In this document: positions 51,873-61,162 of the stretch, piece by piece
Layout of the letters: every line of letters begins with the position of its first letter
How positions within the stretch are numbered: the first letter of the stretch is position 1
Source: GCA-003244245 sp050699875
GTDB taxonomy: Bacteria; Actinomycetota; Actinomycetes; Mycobacteriales; Pseudonocardiaceae
Assembly (NCBI GenBank): GCA_050699875.1
Contig: JBOHFX010000184.1
Span: 1 to 64,000 of the forward strand
Direction of reading: 5' to 3'
DNA: 64,000 nt
Translations under genes and position numbers: made by a program
The notes under the pieces: generated by a model
Database searches by the model: none
Told to the model about the DNA's origin: nothing
The model's input: the letters and a program-made list of their open reading frames with translations, nothing else

Positions 51873-51970
51873 CGGAGACCTGGGGGCACCGGAAAGCAGA
51901 GGGATATCGAACCGGCGATCTCGGTCGCTGGGCAGGAAGCTGGGCAAGTAGGTGGCAGAAGGAGACGGGT

Positions 51971-53038
51971 GTGAGCGCAGGGAGGCTGCCGGTGGCCGAA
52001 CACCCTCCCGGTGACAGCGAGCCCCACCTGGAGTCCCGCCCGGGGCATCCCCAGCACACTCCTGTTCTGCTGCACCGGTGCCTGGAGCTGCTCGGCCCCT
52101 CGTTGGCGGACCGACCGGCGGTGCTGCTCGACGCCACAGTCGGTCTTGGTGGGCACGCCGCTGCACTGCTCGACGCTCATCCTGCACTCACCCTGATCGG
52201 CCTGGACCGCGATCCGCAAGCGTTGGCGGTGGCCCGCGATCGGCTGCAGGCCCATCCCGAGCGGATTCACCTGCTCCATGCGGTCTACGACGAGCTGCCC
52301 CAGGTCCTTCAGCGCCTGGGCATCCCGTGCGTCGACGGCGTGCTATTCGACCTCGGAGTGTCCTCGCTGCAGCTCGACGCCGCCGAACGCGGCTTCTCCT
52401 ATGCCCGCGACGCCGCGCTGGACATGCGGATGGATCCCACCGGCGGTCCCACCGCGGCCGACGTGCTCAACCGTTACTCGCAGGCTGATCTCGCCCGGGT
52501 GCTTCGGGAGTACGGCGAGGAGCGCTTCGCCGGCCGGATCGCCGCGGCGGTTGTGGCACAGCGGGCCCGGCGGCCCCTTGACACCACTGCCGAGCTGGTT
52601 GAGCTGGTCTATCAAAGTGTCCCGGCGGCCACTCGCCGGCACGGCGGTCATCCTGCCAAGCGGACCTTCCAGGCGTTGCGGATTGAAGTCAACGGCGAGC
52701 TCGCCGCGCTGCGCTCGGCGATCCCTGCAGCGCTTGGCGCGCTGTCGGTCGGCGGGCGGCTGGTGGCGATGTCCTACCACTCGTTGGAGGACCGGATAGT
52801 GAAACGGGCGCTGGCTGCGCTGACCACCTCCCGCACCCCGGCGGGCCTGCCGGTCGAGCTGCCCGACCACCAACCCCAACTGCGCGCTTTGACCCGTGGT
52901 GAGTCTGCCGGGGCTGCCGAGACGGAGGCCAATCCGCGGGCGGCGTCGGTGCGGTTGCGGGCTGTGCAGCGCATCGCTCCGGCTTCCCGAAGTCGGTCGG
53001 AACAACGCGGATCCGGCCAGTGTGGATCGGCGTCGTGA
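51971..53038 (+). CDS. rsmH: 16S rRNA (cytosine(1402)-N(4))-methyltransferase RsmH
   Basis: RsmH methylates C1402 in the ribosomal P site. The 355-residue protein has HTPVLLHRCLELL near 29-41, LLDATVGLGGHAAALL near 52-67 (SAM motif), DGVLFDLGVSSLQLD near 122-136, RGFSYARDAALDMRMDP near 140-156, KRTFQALRIEVNGEL near 230-244 and AMSYHSLEDRIVK near 265-277. The GTG start has AAGGAGA 6 bases upstream. The first 28 residues are variable. The stop overlaps the next ATG (TGATG). Confidence 0.96.
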   Translation: MSAGRLPVAEHPPGDSEPHLESRPGHPQHTPVLLHRCLELLGPSLADRPAVLLDATVGLGGHAAALLDAHPALTLIGLDRDPQALAVARDRLQAHPERIHLLHAVYDELPQVLQRLGIPCVDGVLFDLGVSSLQLDAAERGFSYARDAALDMRMDPTGGPTAADVLNRYSQADLARVLREYGEERFAGRIAAAVVAQRARRPLDTTAELVELVYQSVPAATRRHGGHPAKRTFQALRIEVNGELAALRSAIPAALGALSVGGRLVAMSYHSLEDRIVKRALAALTTSRTPAGLPVELPDHQPQLRALTRGESAGAAETEANPRAASVRLRAVQRIAPASRSRSEQRGSGQCGSAS

Positions 53039-53691
53039 TGGCTCTTACCCGCACCGCGGTGCCGATGCGCGGTTCGACCGCGGTGCCGATGCGCGGTTCG
53101 ACCGCGGCACCCACCCGTAGCCGGAATGCCGGCACGCGGCCAGTGCGCTCCCCGGCCGTCGCGCGCGCATACGCTCGGCGGGCGCAGCGCACCGGAGCGC
53201 GCCACAGCGGCCCAGGCAGCCCCCATGGCCCCGACGCCGGCAGGGCGCCCTTCGTGGTGCTGGTGATGACCTTGCTGGCGGTTGCGCTGGTGGCCACGTT
53301 GTGGTTGTCCACGGCCGCCGCCGCCGACTCCTACCAGCTCCAGGACGCGCGCACGGATGCCAGGAACCTGACCGAACGTTCGGAGGGCCTCAGCCGCGAG
53401 GTGGCCAGCCTCGAGACCGCACCCGAGCTGGCTCGCCGGGCCCGGCAGCTGGGCATGGTGCCAGCCGGCGATCCCGCTCGGCTGGTCGTCCGTCCGGACG
53501 GCGCAGTCGTTGTGATCGGCGAGGCCCGGCCGGTCACCGCGCCCGTCGCGCCGCTGATAGCCGCAGTGGCGCCGCTGGTACCGGTACCCGTCCCACCGGC
53601 TCCTGTTGAACTGGCGCCTGCGGCACCCGCACCGTCACCGGGATTGGTACCTGCCCCACCAACTCCACCGCCGGCACCTGGCTTGACCTGA
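53038..53691 (+). CDS. ftsL: FtsL-like septum protein
   Basis: The 217-residue protein has a basic N-terminal region with a perfect 8-residue repeat (AVPMRGST twice), a single membrane helix (FVVLVMTLLAVALVATLWLS near 71-90), and then a coiled coil (QLQDARTDARNLTERSEGLSREVASLE). A Pro/Ala/Val-rich tail ends it. The topology, size and position between rsmH and ftsI match FtsL of actinobacteria, which joins FtsB/FtsQ in activating septal synthesis. Sequence similarity in this family is weak. The extra Pro-rich tail is unusually long. Confidence 0.8.
   Translation: MALTRTAVPMRGSTAVPMRGSTAAPTRSRNAGTRPVRSPAVARAYARRAQRTGARHSGPGSPHGPDAGRAPFVVLVMTLLAVALVATLWLSTAAAADSYQLQDARTDARNLTERSEGLSREVASLETAPELARRARQLGMVPAGDPARLVVRPDGAVVVIGEARPVTAPVAPLIAAVAPLVPVPVPPAPVELAPAAPAPSPGLVPAPPTPPPAPGLT
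53053..53100 (+). repeat. Two perfect 24-bp tandem repeats in ftsL
   Basis: Two identical 24-bp units (53053-53076 and 53077-53100, each beginning ACCGCGGTGCC) are followed by a partial third. They encode the AVPMRGST repeat in the cytoplasmic N-terminus of the FtsL-like protein. Confidence 0.9.
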
Positions 53692-53725
53692 TGAGTCCAG
53701 TGTCATTCCTGATCGGCGCAGTGAT

Positions 53726-55573
53726 TTGGGCGCATTGACGACCCACCGGGTCACTGCCAGGCCCCGACCCCGCCGCCGACCCCGCCGCCGACCCCGCTTG
53801 TCGAAAACCGGTCGGCGCAACCGGTTGGTGCTGGGCCGGCTGGCGCTCGTCGTCGCATTGGTGGCCGCGGGGCTCAAACTGATCGTGGTGCAAGGATTGC
53901 AGGCGGCGGAGCTCTCGGCCCAGGCCGCGAATCAGCGCACCACCGTGCAGAGACTGCCCGCGCAGCGCGGCACGATCACTGACCGCAACGGCACGCCACT
54001 GGCTTTCAGCGTGGCGGCCCAGGCCCTGTACGCGCAGCCCAACCGGATCATCGCCGAGCAGCGTGCGGTCGGGGCCGATCCGGATCTGCACAAGCAAGCG
54101 ATGGCCCGCCGGGTGGCTCAGGTGCTTGGACCGGTGGTGTCCGAGCAAGAGATCTTCAGCCAACTGCGCGGCGACCGCACCACAGTGCTGCTGGCGCCGT
54201 TCGTGCGGCCGGCCCAGGCCAGGGAGATCCAGGAGAACTTTCCGGAGATCAGCGCGGAGTACCGGGAGATCCGCCAGTATCCCGGCGGTGAGCTTGCCGC
54301 CAACGTGCTGGGCGTGGCGAACTGGCGTGCCGACGAGCGCAAAGTGCGGGGACTGGCCGGTCTGGAGAACTACGCCGACAGCCTGCTGGCCGGCCGGGAC
54401 GGTCGCCGAGTGGTGGACACCGCTGAGGGCTCGGATGCGGTCATCCCCGGCAGCGAGCGTGCCGTGCAGTCGCCGGTACCTGGTTCCGGACTGGAGCTCA
54501 CCCTGGACTCCGACCTCCAGTTCACCTTGCAGCAGATGCTCGGCGACTATGCGCGCAAGCACAGCGCCAACAGCGCGAGTGCGGTGGTGCTCGACGCACA
54601 CACCGCCGAGGTCTACGCCATCGCCAACGACGTCACCTTCGATCCGAATGACCTCGCAGCGGCGACCCCTAAGCTGCTGGCCAACCCGGCAGTCTCGACG
54701 CCCTTCGAACCAGGCTCGGTGAACAAACTGGTCACCGCCGCCGCGGCGATCGAGGACGGACTCGTCACGCCGGACAGCAAGCTGAGAGTCCCCGGCCAAC
54801 TGAAGATTGCCGACCGGACCATCTCCGACGCGTGGCCGCACGGCGTTGTGACCTTTACGTTCACCGGGGTACTGGCCCGATCGTCCAATGTCGGCACGCT
54901 GCTCACCGCCCAGCGCCTCGGCGAGGAACGCTTCATGGACATGCTGACCCGAATGGGGCTGGGTCAGCGCACCGATGTGGGATTACCCGGGGAGAGCGCG
55001 GGTCGGGTGCCGCCCCGTGACCAGTGGTCCGGCAGCACGTTCGGCAACCTGCCGATCGGTCAGGGGCTGTCGATGACGGTGCTCCAACTGGCCGGCATGT
55101 ACCAAGCGATCGCCAACGACGGCTTGCGCATCCCGCCGCGCATCGTCAGCGCCGAAATTGCCCCGGACGGCACCCGGACCGCCACTGGACGGCCAGAAGG
55201 TATCCGGGTGGTCAGCCCGCAGACCGCCCGCACCGTTCGGGACATGCTGCGCGCGGTCGTGCAGGACGAACCGCGCCAGCGTGGCACCAGCCCGGAGGCC
55301 GCGCTGGAGGGCTACCAGGTCTCGGCCAAGACCGGCACCGCGCAGCAGGTCGACCCCAGCTGTGGTTGCTACAGCACAACGAACTACTGGCTCACCTTCG
55401 CCGGTATCCTGCCCACCGACTCCCCGCGCTTCGTGGTCGCGATCGTGCTGGACAAACCGGCCGCCGCGAACGCCGCACCGCTGTTTCACGAGATCGCTTC
55501 CTACCTGGCGGGGCGCTACCAGATCCCGCTGTCTCCCGGACCCAGTCCACCGGTCACCCTCACCCTGGACTAG
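53726..55573 (+). CDS. ftsI: Septal peptidoglycan transpeptidase FtsI (class B PBP)
   Basis: FtsI crosslinks septal peptidoglycan with FtsW. The 615-residue protein has a basic cytoplasmic tail with RRPR repeats, one membrane helix (LVLGRLALVVALVAAGLKLIVV near 34-55), a pedestal domain with QRGTITDRNGTPLA near 79, and a transpeptidase domain with active-site FEPGSVNK near 329-336, SSN near 384 and KTGTAQ near 537. The start is a TTG (53726, or another at 53735) with no clear Shine-Dalgarno, which is weak compared with its neighbours. Confidence 0.95.
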   Translation: MGALTTHRVTARPRPRRRPRRRPRLSKTGRRNRLVLGRLALVVALVAAGLKLIVVQGLQAAELSAQAANQRTTVQRLPAQRGTITDRNGTPLAFSVAAQALYAQPNRIIAEQRAVGADPDLHKQAMARRVAQVLGPVVSEQEIFSQLRGDRTTVLLAPFVRPAQAREIQENFPEISAEYREIRQYPGGELAANVLGVANWRADERKVRGLAGLENYADSLLAGRDGRRVVDTAEGSDAVIPGSERAVQSPVPGSGLELTLDSDLQFTLQQMLGDYARKHSANSASAVVLDAHTAEVYAIANDVTFDPNDLAAATPKLLANPAVSTPFEPGSVNKLVTAAAAIEDGLVTPDSKLRVPGQLKIADRTISDAWPHGVVTFTFTGVLARSSNVGTLLTAQRLGEERFMDMLTRMGLGQRTDVGLPGESAGRVPPRDQWSGSTFGNLPIGQGLSMTVLQLAGMYQAIANDGLRIPPRIVSAEIAPDGTRTATGRPEGIRVVSPQTARTVRDMLRAVVQDEPRQRGTSPEAALEGYQVSAKTGTAQQVDPSCGCYSTTNYWLTFAGILPTDSPRFVVAIVLDKPAAANAAPLFHEIASYLAGRYQIPLSPGPSPPVTLTLD

Positions 55574-55617
55574 CGTGCCGCTGGGCTTACAGATTCAACC
55601 CGCCCCGACCCCGGACC

Positions 55618-57174
55618 GTGACCGCCCCTGTGACTCCCTCGCTCGCCGAGACGCCGCTGCGGCCCTCGCACATCGCGCCGACCCCGGTGACCGCACTCGC
55701 TGCGCTGGTCGGCGCGACCGCCTCGAACTCTCTGTACCGGACCCCCGATCGGGATCTCGTCACGGGTATCACGCTGCGCGCCCAGCAGGTACTCCCCGGT
55801 GACCTGTTCGCGGCGCTGCCCAGCCTGACCTCTGGCCGCCCGCATGGTGCCGACTTCACCGGCATCGCGTTGACCAATGGCGCCGTCGCAGTGCTCACCG
55901 ACCCCGCGGGCGCGCGGTGCCCGGCGCTGGCCCGCGCCCCGGTGCCGGTACTGGTGCACCCGGACCCCCGGTCGGTACTGGGCCCCCTGTCCGCGCACAT
56001 CTTCGGCGACCCGTCGACCCGGCTGGCGGTGCTGGGGGTCACCGGTACCGCCGGCAAGACCACCACGGCATACCTCCTGGAGGCTGGGCTACGCGCGGCG
56101 GGTGCGGCCACCGGTCTGCTCGGCACCGTGCACGTGCGGATCGGCGAGGCGCTGCTACCCAGCACGTTCACCACCCCGGAGGCCCCGGATCTGCTAGGGC
56201 TGCTGGCGCTGATGGCCGAACGCGGTGTCACCCACGTGCCCATCGAGGTCTCCAGCCACGCTCTGGTGCTGGGCCGGGTGACCGGTACCCGGTTCGCGGT
56301 CAGCGCGTTCACCAACCTGTCCCAGGACCATCTGGATTTCCACGCCGATCTCGAGGACTATTTCGCCGCCAAGGCGATGCTGTTCGACGGGCGGGCCGGC
56401 GCCGAGGTGGTATGCATCGACGACGCCTGGGGCCGGCGGCTGGTCACCGGTGCGACGACGACAGTGTCCCTCGGCGGCGCAGCGACCTGGCACGCCACCG
56501 ACGTCACTGCCCAACCATCGGGCAGTCAGACATTTCGCGCTCTTGGTCCAGACGGGTTCGACCAGCGCATGACGGTGAGGTTGCCAGGCCCGTTCAACGT
56601 CACCAACGCGCTGCTCGCACTGGCCATTGCGCACGCGGCAGGCGCGGACCCCCGCTCGGTGCTGCGAGGCATCGCCGTGGCGGAAGTGCCGGGCCGGATG
56701 CAGAAGGTCAACCGCGGGCAGGATTTCCTCGCTGTCGTCGATTACGCGCACAAGCCCGCCGCAGTCGCCGCACTGCTCGATGCGGTGCGCGTGCAGGTTC
56801 CCGGCCGGCTGCTGGTGGTGTTGGGCTGCGGTGGGGACCGGGACGCGGCCAAGCGCCCACTGATGGGTGCCGAAGCGGCCCGCCGAGCCGACCTGCTCGT
56901 GATCACCGACGACAACCCCCGCGCCGAAGATCCCGCAGCCATCCGGGCTGCGATGCTCTCCGGCGCCATGGTCGGCCCCGCCGATGTGGTGGAGATTGCC
57001 GATCGGGCAGCCGCCATCGCGCACGCGGTGGCCCGGGCCCGGCCTGGTGACGCCGTCGTCGTCGCAGGTAAGGGTCACGAGACGGGACAGGAGGTGCGCG
57101 GCGTCAAGCACCCCTTCGTCGACGCCCACGTGCTCGCCGACCTGCTCGACGAGGCGCTCGGGGTGGCTTGGTGA
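55618..57174 (+). CDS. murE: UDP-MurNAc-L-Ala-D-Glu:meso-diaminopimelate ligase
   Basis: MurE adds the third residue to the peptidoglycan stem peptide. The 518-residue protein has the ATP loop LGVTGTAGKTTTAYLLEAGL near 141-160, the carbamylated-Lys region EDYFAAKAMLFD, and the DNPRAED motif near 428-434 that marks meso-diaminopimelate specificity. VVVAGKGHETGQ lies near 481. The GTG at 55618 is the best start; no strong Shine-Dalgarno is seen and the frame extends upstream through ftsI. It overlaps murF by 4 bases. Confidence 0.95.
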   Translation: MTAPVTPSLAETPLRPSHIAPTPVTALAALVGATASNSLYRTPDRDLVTGITLRAQQVLPGDLFAALPSLTSGRPHGADFTGIALTNGAVAVLTDPAGARCPALARAPVPVLVHPDPRSVLGPLSAHIFGDPSTRLAVLGVTGTAGKTTTAYLLEAGLRAAGAATGLLGTVHVRIGEALLPSTFTTPEAPDLLGLLALMAERGVTHVPIEVSSHALVLGRVTGTRFAVSAFTNLSQDHLDFHADLEDYFAAKAMLFDGRAGAEVVCIDDAWGRRLVTGATTTVSLGGAATWHATDVTAQPSGSQTFRALGPDGFDQRMTVRLPGPFNVTNALLALAIAHAAGADPRSVLRGIAVAEVPGRMQKVNRGQDFLAVVDYAHKPAAVAALLDAVRVQVPGRLLVVLGCGGDRDAAKRPLMGAEAARRADLLVITDDNPRAEDPAAIRAAMLSGAMVGPADVVEIADRAAAIAHAVARARPGDAVVVAGKGHETGQEVRGVKHPFVDAHVLADLLDEALGVAW

Positions 57175-58655
57175 TCCCGCTGACGCTGGCCGAGGTGGCC
57201 GACGCAGTCGGCGGCGCCGTGCACGGCTGCGACGGCGCCCAGGTGGTGTCCGGCAGCGTCGAGTTCGACTCACGCCGGGTCGGCCCTGGCGGGCTGTTCG
57301 TCGCCATCCCGGGCGAACGGGTCGACGGGCACGACTTCGCTGCCGCCGCCATGGCCGCAGGCGCCGTCGGGGTCCTCGCCGGACGACCCGTCGCTGCTCC
57401 CGCGGTGATTGCGCTCCGACCGGACCGTGGCTCGCGTTCGACGGCGTACGCGCTGGCTGCCGACGCCGACGGGGTGGGTGCGGCGGTGCTGGCTGCGCTG
57501 GCCGCGCTGGCGCGGTTGGTGGTGCACACGCTGAGCCACACCGGCCTGCGGGTGGTTGGTCTGACCGGTTCGTCGGGCAAGACGTCCACCAAGGACATGG
57601 TGGCCGCGCTGCTGGCCCCCTTGGGCGCCACGGTCGCACCGCCGGGGTCGTTCAACAACGAGATCGGCCACCCCTGGACCGCGCTGCGCTCCGACGCGGG
57701 TACCCGCCACCTGGTGTTGGAGCTGTCCGCGCGTGGTCCCGGCCAGATCAGCGCGCTGTGCCAGGTGGCGCCGCCGTCGATAGGGGTGGTGCTCAACGTC
57801 GGCTCGGCACACCTCGGCGAGTTCGGGTCCCGGGACGCGGTGGCCACCGCCAAGGGGGAGCTGGTTGAAGCACTGCCGTCCGCCGGGGTCGCGGTCCTCA
57901 ACGCCGACGATCCCGCGGTCGCCGCGATGGACCGGCGGACCGCTGCCCGGGTGGTGCGCTTCGGGCGGTCCCGGGCTGCCCAGATACGCGCCACCGACGT
58001 CGCCCTGAACAGCCGTGGCTGGCCGTCGTTTCGCCTTCTCACTCCGGCCGGTGAGGCCCCGGTGCAGTTGGCCGTGCCCGGCGAACACCAGGTGTCCAAC
58101 GCGCTGGCCGCGGCCGCCGTCGCCCTGGAGCTGGGTGCTACCCCGGCGGGTGTGGCTTCGGTGCTCGCGCATTACCGGCCGGTGTCACGGTGGCGGATGG
58201 AGGTCACCGACCGCCCTGATGGGGTGACCGTGGTCAACGACGCCTACAACGCCAACCCCGAGTCGGTCGCCGCCGCGTTACGAACGCTGGTCATGATGGC
58301 GGGCACCGAGCGGCGCAGCTGGGCGGTGCTCGGCCCGCTCGCCGAACTCGGTGCGGCCACGGCGCAGGAGCACCGGGAGATCGGCGCCCTCGCGGCGCGG
58401 TTGGGCGTCGACCGGGTCGTCGCGGTCGGCGAGCAAACCCGCCCGATGCACTTGCTGGTGCGGCACTCAGTCCTGGTGCCCGATGTGCGGACCGCGCTGG
58501 AGTTGCTGCACAGCGAACTCGCGCCCGGTGATGTGGTGCTGATCAAGGCGTCTCGGGCGGCCGGGCTGGAACGTATCGCCGAAGGCCTGCTGGGTGCTCC
58601 TGACTCAGCGGCTCCCGGCCCCCCGGCAGGCCACGACCGGCGGAGCCCCACGTGA
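57171..58655 (+). CDS. murF: UDP-MurNAc-tripeptide:D-Ala-D-Ala ligase
   Basis: MurF adds D-Ala-D-Ala to complete UDP-MurNAc-pentapeptide. The 494-residue protein has SVEFDSRRVGPGGLFVAIPG near 28-47, VVGLTGSSGKTSTKDMVAALL near 127-147, GSFNNEIGHPWTAL near 158-171 and VNDAYNANPESVAAALRTL near 354-372. The GTG at 57171 overlaps the murE stop (GTGA); a TTG one codon earlier is unlikely. The mraY GTG overlaps its stop. Confidence 0.96.
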   Translation: MIPLTLAEVADAVGGAVHGCDGAQVVSGSVEFDSRRVGPGGLFVAIPGERVDGHDFAAAAMAAGAVGVLAGRPVAAPAVIALRPDRGSRSTAYALAADADGVGAAVLAALAALARLVVHTLSHTGLRVVGLTGSSGKTSTKDMVAALLAPLGATVAPPGSFNNEIGHPWTALRSDAGTRHLVLELSARGPGQISALCQVAPPSIGVVLNVGSAHLGEFGSRDAVATAKGELVEALPSAGVAVLNADDPAVAAMDRRTAARVVRFGRSRAAQIRATDVALNSRGWPSFRLLTPAGEAPVQLAVPGEHQVSNALAAAAVALELGATPAGVASVLAHYRPVSRWRMEVTDRPDGVTVVNDAYNANPESVAAALRTLVMMAGTERRSWAVLGPLAELGAATAQEHREIGALAARLGVDRVVAVGEQTRPMHLLVRHSVLVPDVRTALELLHSELAPGDVVLIKASRAAGLERIAEGLLGAPDSAAPGPPAGHDRRSPT

Positions 58656-59722
58656 GCACCATCTTGGTCGCCTCCGGGGTCGCCCTGCTGGCCTCCATCC
58701 TGTTCACCCCCTACCTGATCCGGCTGTTCACCCGGCAGGGCCTGGGCCAAGAGATCCGGCAGGAGGGACCGCAGAACCACCAGAGCAAGCGGGGCACACC
58801 CACCATGGGAGGCGTGGCCATCCTGCTGGCGATGTGGAGCGGGTACCTGGTCGCGCACCTCACCGTCACCCGGCATGGCATCACCGCGTCGGCACTGCTG
58901 GTCCTGTTGCTGACCACAGTCCTCGGAATCGTCGGCTTCCTCGATGACCTGATCAAGATTCGTCGGCAGCGCAACCTCGGCTTGAGCAAGACCGCCAAAC
59001 TGGTCGGCCAGCTGGTCGCCGCGGTGGTGTTCGGCATCCTGGTGCTCGGTTTCCGGGATGGCGACGGCATCTCCCCGGCCTCGACGCACCTGTCCTTCGT
59101 GCGGGACGTCACCGTGGTGTCCTTCGGCGCTGTCGGCTTCGTGATCTTCAGCTATCTGCTGGTGTCCGCCTGGTCGAACGCGGTGAACCTTGCCGACGGC
59201 TTGGACGGGCTGGCGGCCGGTGCGGCGGCGATGGTGCTGGCCACCTATGTGATCGTCTCGTTCTGGCAGTTTACCCAGGACTGTACGGTCCAGGCGGTTC
59301 CCGGCTGCTACACCGTGCGGGATCCGCTCGACGTCGCGGTGGTGGCCGCCGCCGCAGTCGGTGGCTGCATCGGGTTTCTGTGGTGGAACGCCCCCCCGGC
59401 GAAGATCTTCATGGGCGATACCGGATCGTTGGCCATCGGGGGGTTGCTGGCCGGCCTGTCCGTAGTCACCCGGACCGAATTGCTTCTCGTCGTGATCGGG
59501 GGGCTGTTCGTGGTCGAGGCGCTGTCGGTGGTGATCCAGGTCGCGGTGTTCCGTACCACCCAACGCCGGCCGTTCCGGATGGCACCGTTTCACCACCACT
59601 TCGAGCTGGCAGGTTGGGCTGAGACCACCGTCATCATTCGATTCTGGCTACTCGCTGCTATCTGCTGCGCGCTGGGCGCCGGCGTGTTCTACAGCGAGTG
59701 GCTGACAGCGGCCGGCGGGTGA
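58652..59722 (+). CDS. mraY: Phospho-MurNAc-pentapeptide transferase MraY
   Basis: MraY transfers phospho-MurNAc-pentapeptide to undecaprenyl phosphate, making lipid I at the inner membrane face. The 356-residue protein has about 10 membrane segments and the motifs GTPTMGGVAIL near 48, LGFLDDLIKI-like VGFLDDLIKIRRQRNLGL near 93-110, NAVNLADGLDGLAAG near 177-191, FMGDTGSLAIGGLLAG near 252 and FHHHFELAGWAET near 313, including the catalytic Asp residues and the His triad. Confidence 0.96.
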   Translation: MSTILVASGVALLASILFTPYLIRLFTRQGLGQEIRQEGPQNHQSKRGTPTMGGVAILLAMWSGYLVAHLTVTRHGITASALLVLLLTTVLGIVGFLDDLIKIRRQRNLGLSKTAKLVGQLVAAVVFGILVLGFRDGDGISPASTHLSFVRDVTVVSFGAVGFVIFSYLLVSAWSNAVNLADGLDGLAAGAAAMVLATYVIVSFWQFTQDCTVQAVPGCYTVRDPLDVAVVAAAAVGGCIGFLWWNAPPAKIFMGDTGSLAIGGLLAGLSVVTRTELLLVVIGGLFVVEALSVVIQVAVFRTTQRRPFRMAPFHHHFELAGWAETTVIIRFWLLAAICCALGAGVFYSEWLTAAGG

Positions 59723-59728
59723 CCCAGC

Positions 59729-61162
59729 ATGCAACCGATCAGTAGCGGCAGTGACGGTTTTCTCGCGCACCTCCACGGTGCTCGGGTGCTGGTGGCGGGG
59801 GCGCGTATCACCGGCGTTTCGACCGCCCGGGTGCTGGCTGAACTGGGCGCTGTGGTCACCGTCACCGACTCGTCGCCGGACCAGCTGCAGGCGCTGGCCG
59901 GCGCCCCATGGGTTGATGGCCCGGGCACCAGCGCAGTGCGGTTGGCGACCGGCCTGACCGCCCCACCGCCGGGCACCGACTTGGTGGTGACCAGCCCCGG
60001 TTTCCGGCCGGACGCGCCACTGATGGTGGCCGCGCACCGGGCCGGGGTCCCGGTGATCGGGGACGTCACATTGGCTCGCTGGATCGATTGTGCTCAATCC
60101 AGTCCGGCCGACTGGCTTGTCGTCACTGGCACCAACGGCAAGACCACCACGGTGGGGATGCTCGAAGCGATCCTGCGGGCCGCCGGCGTCGACGCCGTCG
60201 CGTGTGGCAACATCGGGCTCCCGGTGCTGGACGCGGTGCGCGCCGGCCACCAGGTGCTCGCCGTGGAGCTGTCGTCGTTTCAGTTGCACTGGTCGCCCGA
60301 GCTGAACCCACGGGCCGCCGTGGTGCTCAACGTCGCCGCCGACCACCTGGACTGGCACGGCTGCCTGGACCGGTATGCCGGGGCCAAAGGCAGCGTGTAC
60401 GCCCCGGGCACCACGGCGGTGGTCAACGCCGACGACGCGTGGTCCATGCGGCTGGCTGCCGGGCACAACGGTGTCGAGTTCACCGCCGGCGAGCCGAAAG
60501 CCGGCCAGCTAGGCGTGGTCGCCGACCAACTGGTTGATCGAGCCTTCGATGACCCCGCTGACCATGGCGGCGACACGGTGCTGGCCGGCGTCGCCGACGT
60601 TCGCCCACCCGGCCCACACAACGTGGCCAACGCACTGGCTGCCGCGGCGCTGGCCCGCTGCATCGGCGTGCGGCCGCCGGCTGTGGCCCAGGGTCTGCGC
60701 GTGTTCACCCCTGCTGGGCACCGGGGCGTGCCGGTCGGCGAGCACGCCGGGGTGTGCTATGTCGATGATTCCAAGGCCACCAACCCCCATGCGGCCCGGG
60801 CCGCCCTGTTGGCCCGGCAGCGGGTGGTGTGGGTGGCCGGCGGCCTGCTCAAGGGCGTCGACGTGGACTCACTGGTCATCGACGCCCGGGATCGGCTGGT
60901 CGGGGCCGTGCTGCTCGGCGCGGACCGCGCGGTGATCGCCGCCGCGCTGGCGCGACACGCACCCAACCTCCCGGTCCGGGTGGTGGATTCGGGAGATCAT
61001 GGCGCCATGAGTGAGGTGGTGGCAGCGGCCGCCGAGCTGGCTTGCCCGGGTGACGTCGTGCTGCTCGCCCCGGCGGCGGCATCGATGGACATGTTCACCG
61101 ACTACGCGCAGCGTGGCCGGGCGTTCGCCGCCGCAGTCACTGCACTAGGTGTGGCCTGGTGA
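59729..61162 (+). CDS. murD: UDP-MurNAc-L-alanine:D-glutamate ligase
   Basis: MurD adds D-glutamate, the second stem-peptide residue. The 477-residue protein has VLVAGARITGVSTARVLAELGAVVTVTD near 20-47, SPGFRPDAPLM near 90, VTGTNGKTTTVGMLEAIL near 131-148, NIGLPVLDAV near 162, ELSSFQLHW near 179 and VDDSKATNPHAARAAL near 348. The ATG at 59729 is 6 bases after mraY. The stop overlaps the ftsW GTG. Confidence 0.96.
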   Translation: MQPISSGSDGFLAHLHGARVLVAGARITGVSTARVLAELGAVVTVTDSSPDQLQALAGAPWVDGPGTSAVRLATGLTAPPPGTDLVVTSPGFRPDAPLMVAAHRAGVPVIGDVTLARWIDCAQSSPADWLVVTGTNGKTTTVGMLEAILRAAGVDAVACGNIGLPVLDAVRAGHQVLAVELSSFQLHWSPELNPRAAVVLNVAADHLDWHGCLDRYAGAKGSVYAPGTTAVVNADDAWSMRLAAGHNGVEFTAGEPKAGQLGVVADQLVDRAFDDPADHGGDTVLAGVADVRPPGPHNVANALAAAALARCIGVRPPAVAQGLRVFTPAGHRGVPVGEHAGVCYVDDSKATNPHAARAALLARQRVVWVAGGLLKGVDVDSLVIDARDRLVGAVLLGADRAVIAAALARHAPNLPVRVVDSGDHGAMSEVVAAAAELACPGDVVLLAPAAASMDMFTDYAQRGRAFAAAVTALGVAW

